Shown: positions 24,844 through 30,853 of the stretch, in pieces | Numbering within the stretch: position 1 is the first letter of the stretch | Layout: the number at the start of each line of letters is the position of its first letter | Source of the DNA: Verrucomicrobiota bacterium | GTDB taxonomy: Bacteria > Chlamydiota > Chlamydiia > Chlamydiales > JAEYWL01 | DNA length: 32,344 nucleotides | NCBI GenBank assembly: GCA_023428915.1 | Contig: JAEYWL010000008.1 | Span: 1 to 32,344 of the forward strand | Reading direction: 5' to 3' | Notes under the pieces: generated by a model | Database searches by the model: none | Told to the model about the DNA's origin: nothing | What the model saw: only the letters and a program-made list of their open reading frames with translations | Position numbers and translations under genes: made by a program

Positions 24844-25527
24844 TTAAGGTAATTTCAAGGTTTGGCCAATAATAATTTTATCATTGCTGAGATTATTCAA
24901 TTTCTTAATCTCGCTAATGCTTGTTTGGTGCTCTTTAGCTATGGTGCCAAGAGAGTCCCCGTTTTTGACTTTATATGTTTTGCCAGAGGCCAAGGATGCG
25001 GCCGGTTTCATATCCGCCTGATTGTCTTTTATTTGCAAGGCATCTGCTATGGCAGTCATGGCATTGCTAAGCTGCTCTAAGGCCAGATGCTGCTGCTCTA
25101 AGGCATTTTCAAGAGCAGCAATGCGTTGCTGCAGCTTTTGCTGGGCAGCGGAATTTTCATTATAATAGTCTTTAAAGGTCTTAAAGTCGCTTGCTAGTGC
25201 TTTGGAGTTAGATTCCAGCTGGTTGAGTTTTGCTTCGGTGATATTTTGGGAGTTTTTAGAACCGTCTTTTTGCTGCTGCAGATTGCTGTAAAGCTGCGCG
25301 CGCAGCTGCTCAACGGTTTCGTCCTGATTCGCAAGTTTTGCTTCAAACTGGCGAATTTCTGCTTCGTGGTTCTCGTTTTGATGCTGAAGCGCAGACAGAT
25401 TATTGCGGAGCTGCTGCATAGTCATCATTAAGTCTTCAAGCCTTACCTGAGGAGGGGCAGCTAACAAAGGCAGGCTTAGGGCTGCTAATAACAGCCCTAA
25501 TAAAGGTACATGCCGCAGTTTACGCAT
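24844..25527 (-). CDS. Periplasmic coiled-coil protein with LysM peptidoglycan-binding domain
   Basis: The 227-aa protein has a signal peptide (about 1-23, LLGLLLAALSLPLLAA), a long Gln- and Glu-rich coiled coil (about 30-165), a short linker, and a C-terminal LysM domain (about 183-227: YKVKNGDSLGTIAKEHQT, then LNNLSNDKIIIGQTLKLP). LysM binds peptidoglycan glycans. It follows pal by 8 bp and so holds the position of cpoB/ybgF in other tol-pal operons, which also encodes a periplasmic coiled coil; chlamydiae have a LysM/NlpD-like protein here. It may link Tol-Pal to the cell wall or to hydrolase control. No hydrolase domain is present. Confidence 0.82.
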   Translation of the reverse strand: MRKLRHVPLLGLLLAALSLPLLAAPPQVRLEDLMMTMQQLRNNLSALQHQNENHEAEIRQFEAKLANQDETVEQLRAQLYSNLQQQKDGSKNSQNITEAKLNQLESNSKALASDFKTFKDYYNENSAAQQKLQQRIAALENALEQQHLALEQLSNAMTAIADALQIKDNQADMKPAASLASGKTYKVKNGDSLGTIAKEHQTSISEIKKLNNLSNDKIIIGQTLKLP

Positions 25528-25535
25528 AGCATGCC

Positions 25536-26279
25536 CTATCTGAAATAGACTTTAAATTGGGCCCTGCGGTTATATTGCCAGGCGGATTCGTCATCGCCAA
25601 ATACTAACGGGCGTTCTTTGCCGTAGGAAATTGTGAAAATATTATCCGGGGAAACCCCTTCTTTAATCAGCAGGTTGCGCACGGCATTGGCGCGTTTGAC
25701 GCCCAAAGCCAGGTTATACGCTTGCGGGCCTTTTTCACAGCAATGGCCCTCGACGAATATATATACGTTCGGACGGCTTTTCATATATTGGGCAATTTTT
25801 TGGATGGTGTTGAGGTTGTTTTGCCCTTTAATTAAGTCGCTGTTGTAATCGTAAGTGATGTTTTGGAAAATTGGAGCCAAATTAGGGTCGCTTAGAGGGT
25901 CTCTAAAGGCTTCAATGCTTGGCAAGCTGCTGCCTTGCTCTCCTGGCATATCTCTTGGCTGTCTTACATTTTCCATGCAGATGAGATCGCGCCCTTGTTC
26001 GTCCTGCAGAGGAACAAAGTCGTTTTCTTGCATGCTGAAAGCCGGCTGCTCATACTGGCAGCTGTCGTCCCATTCAAACTGCGGCTGGCTGCAAAACGCG
26101 TCTCTGGAGCATACTTGGCGGGAATCACCATGCTTGCCGCCAAGGGAGCGGAAACCGTGGCACATATGCCTTCCAGCAGTTTTTGTATCTTCCCAAACAT
26201 CGCAACTTTTCCGTTGGCAGCTTGTAAAGAGGAGAAGGGCGGTCATAGCAAGAATGATACTTAATCTGTTGTTTTTCAT
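25536..26279 (-). CDS. pal: Peptidoglycan-associated lipoprotein Pal
   Basis: The 247-aa lipoprotein has a lipid signal with the Cys at residue 21 (LLLFTSC), then a Cys-rich linker of about 110 residues and an OmpA-like domain (about 130-247: ITYDYNSDLI, AYNLALGVKRANAVRNLLI, GKERPLV). It anchors the outer membrane to peptidoglycan and works with TolA and TolB. The ATG at 26279, with GGGG upstream, is preferred over an in-frame TTG six codons earlier. The usual GHTDERG at the peptide-binding loop reads GHCCEKG; the Arg of the RANAV helix is kept. A palindromic element lies upstream, and a candidate promoter at 26370-26399 could drive pal separately from tolB. Confidence 0.92.
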   Translation of the reverse strand: MKNNRLSIILAMTALLLFTSCQRKSCDVWEDTKTAGRHMCHGFRSLGGKHGDSRQVCSRDAFCSQPQFEWDDSCQYEQPAFSMQENDFVPLQDEQGRDLICMENVRQPRDMPGEQGSSLPSIEAFRDPLSDPNLAPIFQNITYDYNSDLIKGQNNLNTIQKIAQYMKSRPNVYIFVEGHCCEKGPQAYNLALGVKRANAVRNLLIKEGVSPDNIFTISYGKERPLVFGDDESAWQYNRRAQFKVYFR

Positions 26280-26369
26280 GGAAACCCCACAGCACAATGG
26301 ATTTAGAATAGGAAGCCTTAAAAGAGCTAAATGCTTATGGCTTCATCGAATGTATTAATTGGAGAATAA

Positions 26370-26399
26370 ACTATAACAGAAGCCTGACCAAGATTACAA
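26370..26399 (-). promoter_or_regulatory. Candidate promoter of pal
   Basis: On the minus strand, -35-like TTGTAA (26394-26399) and -10-like TATAGT (26370-26375) are 18 bases apart and about 90 bases upstream of the pal start codon, downstream of the palindromic element. If real, pal, the LysM gene and murI can be expressed apart from tolQ-tolB. Confidence 0.4.
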
Positions 26400-26448
26400 G
26401 CCTCAACTTATTGCTTCAACTCTAAATTCGGAATTAAGCTCTAATTAT

Positions 26449-26617
26449 TTTAACCCATGATTGCGCCCTAATCCGTGGCCAATCGCTGTAGATAGATGGC
26501 AGATTTTTCAGATTTCGACGAAGGGAATGTTTTTACATTTCCAAGGAGAAAGATGAAAAAGATGCCGTTTAGCTATCAGATGATTGGCCACGGATTAGGA
26601 CGCAATCATGGGTTAAA
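26449..26617. mobile_element. 169-bp palindromic (MITE-like) element inside the tol-pal operon
   Basis: The first 36 bases (26449-26484) and last 36 bases (26582-26617) are reverse complements at 35 of 36 positions, ending in TTTAACCC/GGGTTAAA. Complementarity continues inward with mismatches: the 22 bases from about 26499 pair with bases near 26548-26570, and a GGAATGT/ACATTTCC hairpin lies at the centre. The whole element can therefore fold as one long hairpin. No open frame is present. The terminal 20 bp are found again at 12140-12159. TTAA just outside CCC/GGG on both ends could be a target duplication or part of the arm. Mobility by a transposase supplied elsewhere is inferred. Confidence 0.75.
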
Positions 26618-26620
26618 GAG

Positions 26621-27397
26621 TTAATTCAGGCTCAGGCACTTTTTTTCTGAGAGAATCTGGCGGGCTTGCTCGTCTGATAAAAGTTGAGGCAAGTGCTTCC
26701 ATTGGATCTCCGCCAGCTGAGGATCGTAAGCAGCTACTGCAGAATCGGCTCCGGAAAAGCGGATGCCAATAGAGGCTATGCCTCTGGCTTGTAAAGCGGC
26801 GTCGACTTCGGATACGTGAGTCCCCTTATCATCGATAAAAATGACAAGGTCTGCTTGCAAATTGGTTTTATCGAGAAAATTTAAAAGAACCTCGGCTTTT
26901 GTCTGGTGCATGCCGCAAAAAATTACGCCGTTTGAGTAATTGCAGACATCATCTGGAAGAAAAAATTGGGTAAGTTCGATGCCTACAGAAATTAATTGCC
27001 TGTTAGTGGTTTCAGTTTCCTCCGGATAACGGGCGGTAAGGCCTATGATGGGAATGTTTTTCGCTTGCCACTTAGAAAGGTAGAAGGGGGCTTCACTATC
27101 CACAGCTTGGATTGGGACCAGCATTTGCACATATTTCCAAAGCAGGGCTTCGATAGCTAAGGCATCTGCTTTATTAAATCCTTTTTCGAGTAAGGAAGCA
27201 ATTATGCCTTCACCCCAGGAAGCGGAACCGAGGTGGAGTTGCGATTGAATAAGTGTATTGTCTATATCGCAAAAAATGATGCAGGAGGAGGAGGCTTTCT
27301 CTAAAAGGGGATCTATTTCTGCAAAACTGGCTGTTTCGAGCACATGGGCTTCGGAAGGAATTGGCAAGAAAGCTAGTAGTAACAACACAAAAAACAT
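26621..27397 (-). CDS. Exported HAD-superfamily protein (DUF2608-type)
   Basis: The 258-aa protein has a signal peptide (about 1-17, ending SEA) and a HAD phosphatase core: motif I FCDIDNTLI (D44, D46, T48), motif II T121 in GLTARY, motif III K167 and motif IV D189, D190 in FIDDKG. It resembles the DUF2608 family of exported HAD proteins known from chlamydiae and legionellae; the substrate is unknown. The ATG immediately follows the tolB stop (TAAATG), so it is coupled to the tol genes, while the palindromic element separates it from pal. A role in envelope metabolism is inferred from location only. Confidence 0.78.
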   Translation of the reverse strand: MFFVLLLLAFLPIPSEAHVLETASFAEIDPLLEKASSSCIIFCDIDNTLIQSQLHLGSASWGEGIIASLLEKGFNKADALAIEALLWKYVQMLVPIQAVDSEAPFYLSKWQAKNIPIIGLTARYPEETETTNRQLISVGIELTQFFLPDDVCNYSNGVIFCGMHQTKAEVLLNFLDKTNLQADLVIFIDDKGTHVSEVDAALQARGIASIGIRFSGADSAVAAYDPQLAEIQWKHLPQLLSDEQARQILSEKKCLSLN

Positions 27398-28681
27398 TTA
27401 ACGCATCTCCCAACTTGGAAATTTTTTCTCACCAGGTCCGCTAGTCAACTTCACAGGATCTAATTGATTGAGATTAAACATATATAAATCGGTTTGCTTG
27501 CCATTGGTGAAATTGTAGGCAATATGCAAGCTATCTGGTCCCCATGCAGGGTTTTCTTTATGCCCATTCCCTTTAGTTAGCTGCCTGCTTTCTCCAGAAT
27601 TTAATTCCAAGATGCAAATTTGACGCGTTCCGTCTATCAAAGCGCTATAGGCCAATTTTGTCCCGTCAGGCGACCAGGCAGGAGCTGAGCATTCGCAATT
27701 TTGTTTAGTGAGCAGCTGGGGCTTTATCTCTTTCAATGTGGCGCCTTCAGGGGGAATGGCCATCAAATAGATGCGCGGTTTTCCATCTTTATTTGAGACA
27801 AACGCAATTTGCTTGCCGTTAGGGTGGAATGCAGGGCTTCCCTGGGCAGATTGCCTGGTAGCAAATATCTGCCTAGGCTTGCTGCTGGCGCCAACATCGG
27901 CACTAAAATCCAATAAAAATAAATCGGGATTGCCTGCAGCATCAGATATAAAAGCGATTTTATCGCGCTGCTTATTGATGGCAGCCATGAGCTGATTGCC
28001 TTTCATAGTGGAAACCCGCTTACCGTTCCCTTCTTTGAGCGAGGCTAAGAAAACTTTGGGCACTCCTAAGCGATAGGAGGTGTACAGGAAATTACCCGGG
28101 CGGTAGCCTGGCTTGGGGGGGATGTAGCTTGGAGTGACGCATAATGCATTTTCATGCGTGAGTTGGCGCGGATTCGCCCCATCGTAATCAACTTCCCATA
28201 CCTCAGCAATAGTTTGTCCGTTGCCATTTTTGCTGGTTTGAGTATAGAGCAAGCGCGTTGTGGCCACGCCAGCGCTGCCGAAAATAGCTTTCTGAACGGC
28301 TTCTGCAAGTTGGTGTATGACGCGGCGGTCTTGCGCAATCCCGCCTGTTAATTCCAGCTTTTCAAACTGCCGGCCGTTTTGATTTTTGGTCAGGACCTCT
28401 AAACTAATCTGTTTATCTGCTATTGCAACTTGAATAACATGAGCTGCAAATTCAGGCTGGCCTACGACATAGCTCACGCCATTATGGTTTAAGTCGAAAA
28501 GCAAGACCTCCCTTAATTGCTGCAGGTAAGTTGAAGGCAGCCCTGCGTTCAGATTGTTAAAATTTGAAACAGCAATCGGCTGCAAAGGGCTTTCCGTAGC
28601 TAATTCTACCACTATCGGGGCATCAGCGCAGGAGGGTAAAGGACTGCAGAGGGCAAGTAGATATATCCAAATCTTTTTCAT
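27398..28681 (-). CDS. tolB: Tol-Pal system periplasmic beta-propeller protein TolB
   Basis: The 427-aa protein has a signal peptide (about 1-20, ending SCADA), an N-terminal alpha/beta domain (about 20-140) and a C-terminal beta-propeller. The propeller blades are visible as repeats such as SPAFHPNGKQIAFVSNKDG, APAWSPDGTKLAYSA and NPAWGPDSLHIAYNF. TolB connects Pal to TolA and helps outer-membrane constriction during division. The ATG overlaps the tolA stop (ATGA). The exported HAD gene follows without a gap. Length and motif content are normal. Confidence 0.94.
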   Translation of the reverse strand: MKKIWIYLLALCSPLPSCADAPIVVELATESPLQPIAVSNFNNLNAGLPSTYLQQLREVLLFDLNHNGVSYVVGQPEFAAHVIQVAIADKQISLEVLTKNQNGRQFEKLELTGGIAQDRRVIHQLAEAVQKAIFGSAGVATTRLLYTQTSKNGNGQTIAEVWEVDYDGANPRQLTHENALCVTPSYIPPKPGYRPGNFLYTSYRLGVPKVFLASLKEGNGKRVSTMKGNQLMAAINKQRDKIAFISDAAGNPDLFLLDFSADVGASSKPRQIFATRQSAQGSPAFHPNGKQIAFVSNKDGKPRIYLMAIPPEGATLKEIKPQLLTKQNCECSAPAWSPDGTKLAYSALIDGTRQICILELNSGESRQLTKGNGHKENPAWGPDSLHIAYNFTNGKQTDLYMFNLNQLDPVKLTSGPGEKKFPSWEMR

Positions 28682-29145
28682 GGCTTATTGCTTAAGGTGA
28701 TTCTAAAAGTATACTTAGTTGCTGTGCCGAAATTGCTTCCCAAGGGTGCGAATAGTATAGCGGGGATGGTTTCTTCAGCATATTTTGCATTTTTTCGGCT
28801 GGCTGCAGCAACAATAATAACTGACTCGGCAATACCGAACTTGCTTATAGTCAGATCTATAGTGACATCGCCAAATTCAGGCAGTTTCAAACCGCATTGC
28901 AACCGCAATACAAGATCTGAAATGTAGCTTGCTTCGTGAACGCCAAATGTTCCGCTAACTTCTGCCAGAGTGGCTTCGCTTTGCAAGGCAGCAATCTGCT
29001 TAATTGCGGGCTCATCACTCTCATTAGACTTCAATTTTTCCTTTTTAAGGTCTATTTTTGCAATGCTTTCTTTAGCCTTAGCTAACAGTTCTTGTTGCTT
29101 CTTTTGCTTTTCGGTAGTTTCAGAAGTTGCCGTCTTGGTTTTCAC
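28678..29145 (-). CDS. tolA: TolA, C-terminal part (second frame)
   Basis: The 155-aa frame begins at a GTG inside a Lys/Ala/Glu-rich helical region and ends in a domain of the TolA/TonB C-terminal type (about 60-155, with LVLRLQCGLKLPEFGDVTIDLTISKFG and FAPLGSNFGTATKYTFRITLSNKP). The open frame continues upstream without a stop to about 29246, reading PAPAKPAAQQANPSKK and AAPKKKARVVAEQEPVKTKT, the low-complexity style of TolA. It continues the N-terminal frame (29142-29558) after a one-base shift. Restored in one frame the protein would have about 293 residues. The GTG is thus probably not the true start. It overlaps tolB by 4 bases. Confidence 0.75.
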   Translation of the reverse strand: MKTKTATSETTEKQKKQQELLAKAKESIAKIDLKKEKLKSNESDEPAIKQIAALQSEATLAEVSGTFGVHEASYISDLVLRLQCGLKLPEFGDVTIDLTISKFGIAESVIIVAAASRKNAKYAEETIPAILFAPLGSNFGTATKYTFRITLSNKP

Positions 29146-29558
29146 AGGCTCTTGTTCAGCAACAACCCTTGCCTTTTTTTTAGGCGCAGCCGTTTTTTTT
29201 GAGGGATTCGCCTGCTGCGCTGCAGGTTTAGCGGGGGCGGGGGGGCTGATTGGCCAGCTGGTTTATGCGCTTCCACTGTTTTTACCTTGTCTTCAGAAGA
29301 AGAGGCTATTTGCCGTGTGGGCGTTTCCTTAGGAGAAACTTTGGCTTCTTTTTTTTCTTCAATTGCAGCAACTGCTGGTTTTGCAGGTTTGGCGGGTATC
29401 TGAATTTCTCTTGGTTGCAGGGTTATTGTCTGTACCGCGATTTTTTGGGATGGCATTTTGACAGGCGGAGAAGCAGCCCAAAAAATGCTGAAAAGGATAA
29501 GCAGCATATGGGCGCCGGCGACGAGGCAAAATATGCGGAATAGTGAAAGAGTCTTCAT
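29142..29558 (-). CDS. tolA: TolA, N-terminal part (membrane anchor; frameshifted tail)
   Basis: The 138-aa frame starts with a membrane anchor (about 8-29, IFCLVAGAHMLLILFSIFWAA), as in TolA, followed by a Pro/Lys/Ala/Glu-rich stretch (about 30-105). From PPPP at about residue 107 the composition changes to a basic, leucine-containing tail that is not TolA-like, ending at a TGA just where the second frame's GTG begins. The switch coincides with a C7/C5 tract (plus strand G at 29239-29245 and 29233-29237). Reading back one base at this tract restores the TolA sequence. The ATG is directly downstream of the tolR stop. It may be a sequencing error, a slippage site or a real mutation. Confidence 0.75.
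   Translation of the reverse strand: MKTLSLFRIFCLVAGAHMLLILFSIFWAASPPVKMPSQKIAVQTITLQPREIQIPAKPAKPAVAAIEEKKEAKVSPKETPTRQIASSSEDKVKTVEAHKPAGQSAPPPPLNLQRSRRIPQKKRLRLKKRQGLLLNKSL
29233..29245 (-). other. tolA: Homopolymer tract at the tolA frame change
   Basis: On the coding strand the tract reads CCCCCCCGCCCCC. A one-base gain or a -1 slip here would join the two tolA frames into one protein. Poly-C runs of this length are prone to sequencing indels and to polymerase or ribosome slippage. Confidence 0.65.
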
Positions 29559-29978
29559 TTATCCGGGTTGTAAAATGATATCCAGCTGTCGAAAGCCAGC
29601 AGCTTCAGCGCTATTTTTAATTTCCTGGTAAGTCCCAAACTGTGCTTTTTTATCATGCAACAGTTGCGGTTTTGCATTGGGAAACTTTTGTTTAGCTTCC
29701 TTTAACAGCGCGGTTAAGTTGCCTAAGGCCACTGTTTTTTTATTTAACTGTACGGTATTGTCGGCAAGCACGCGTATTGAAATAGGGCTATTTTCTTGGA
29801 CACCCCCGGAAAGCTCTGTAGATGGGTGGGAAGCCAGTTCCACCTGGTCCATTTCAAGCAAAGGCGCAATAATAATGAACATAATCAAGACGACAAATAC
29901 GACATCGATGAGCGCAGTTAAATTAATTGCCGGCTCTTCATACTGCCATTGAAGAGATTTTCTGTTGGTACGTACCAT
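29559..29978 (-). CDS. tolR: Tol-Pal inner-membrane protein TolR (ExbD family)
   Basis: The 139-aa protein has one N-terminal membrane segment (about 20-42) containing the ion-conducting Asp25 in LIDVVFVVLIMF, the hallmark of the TolR/ExbD family, then a periplasmic domain (45-139). With TolQ it forms the proton-driven motor that energises TolA. Its ATG shares a base with the tolQ stop (TAATG), and its own stop directly precedes tolA. Chlamydial genomes often call it exbD; being in a tol operon, tolR is more apt. Confidence 0.93.
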   Translation of the reverse strand: MVRTNRKSLQWQYEEPAINLTALIDVVFVVLIMFIIIAPLLEMDQVELASHPSTELSGGVQENSPISIRVLADNTVQLNKKTVALGNLTALLKEAKQKFPNAKPQLLHDKKAQFGTYQEIKNSAEAAGFRQLDIILQPG

Positions 29979-30715
29979 TACTTCACATCAACTTGCCGGT
30001 ATTGGATTTCAATTGAGGATAGGGCTTCATTGGAAAAAGATTCCATGTCGGTTTGAAAATCCTTAATGCTATGTTTTAAGTAGTTATATCCGATCAAGGC
30101 CGGGATGGCATCCAATAATCCTAACACGGTTGTGGCTAGTGCCAAAGACAGGCCGCTTAGCACCAGTTGCTGAGTGTTGCCGCCTGCATTCATTTGCAAG
30201 TTTGAAAATGTAACTAAAATCCCCCAAACAGTCCCTAAAAGGCCTAAAAAAGGCGCAAGGGTAACGACTGTAGAGAGAATGTATAAATGTTTTTCCAAAT
30301 TCTTGGTTTGCAGCGAAATAGCCGAAATAAGATGCCCTTCTACAAGCTCGATATCAGTTATTGAGAGAAAAGGTTTTTCGGTGGCCCCCTCTTTTTGGCC
30401 AAAACGGCGATTTTTGTTCAGGATCTCTACTGTCTGCCGTTTAAGGACCTGGTAAATTTCTAAATAAGGATTGCTCTTTTTATAATGCGACGGGTCTACG
30501 GTCAATGGATTTGAGCGGTAGTTTTGAAAAAAAACTTGGAATTGTTGAGAAGCTTTTTTGGCCTGAAAAGTTAAGAGGCTTTTATAGATAATTAAAGCCC
30601 AACTAATAATAGAAAGTGATACTAAACCAATAAAAATTAGTTTTCCTAAAAGATCGGTTTCTAAATAAGCATTAAAAAATGGGTTGCTTATTAATAGGAA
30701 TTTGTTTACTATCAT
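29978..30715 (-). CDS. tolQ: Tol-Pal inner-membrane motor protein TolQ (ExbB family)
   Basis: The 245-aa protein has the three membrane segments of the TolQ/ExbB family: about 24-44, 155-178 (STVVTLAPFLGLLGTVWGILVTF) and 190-215 (GLSLALATTVLGLLDAIPALIG). The Thr/Ala/Gly-rich TM2-TM3 core lines the proton path. The ATG at 30715, with AAAGGAAC upstream, is preferred over an in-frame TTG 13 codons earlier. It is the first gene of the envelope operon and overlaps tolR by one base. It diverges from dsbD, with a palindrome in the intervening gap. Confidence 0.93.
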   Translation of the reverse strand: MIVNKFLLISNPFFNAYLETDLLGKLIFIGLVSLSIISWALIIYKSLLTFQAKKASQQFQVFFQNYRSNPLTVDPSHYKKSNPYLEIYQVLKRQTVEILNKNRRFGQKEGATEKPFLSITDIELVEGHLISAISLQTKNLEKHLYILSTVVTLAPFLGLLGTVWGILVTFSNLQMNAGGNTQQLVLSGLSLALATTVLGLLDAIPALIGYNYLKHSIKDFQTDMESFSNEALSSIEIQYRQVDVK

Positions 30716-30817
30716 ATAGTTCCTTTGCAAAATCTTTAAAATACCTAGTCTCAAAGGACCAATTTTTCAAGGAGAAGATAAATAGACCCCTGGAATGTCT
30801 ATTCTTATATAAATAAA

Positions 30818-30836
30818 CGGGCGCGATTAACGCCCG
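30818..30836. promoter_or_regulatory. G/C-rich palindrome between tolQ and dsbD
   Basis: CGGGCG (30818-30823) and CGCCCG (30831-30836) form a perfect 6-bp inverted repeat around CGATTAA, a rare G/C-rich island in an A/T-rich divergent gap. On the minus strand it sits between a -35-like TTGCGG (30834-30839) and a -10-like TATTTA (30810-30815) with 18-base spacing, so it may be an operator for tolQ or a hairpin in the dsbD leader. Both readings are inferred. Confidence 0.35.
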
Positions 30837-30853
30837 CAAATAAAGGTGGTATA

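Larger units (their letters stand above)
26280..26620. other. 341-bp gap between the HAD gene and pal, filled largely by a palindromic element
   Basis: No open frame of note. The half nearest pal (26280-26448) is A/T-rich and holds a candidate promoter for pal. The other half (26449-26617) is the palindromic element. The element's right edge lies 3 bases from the HAD gene stop. Confidence 0.7.
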
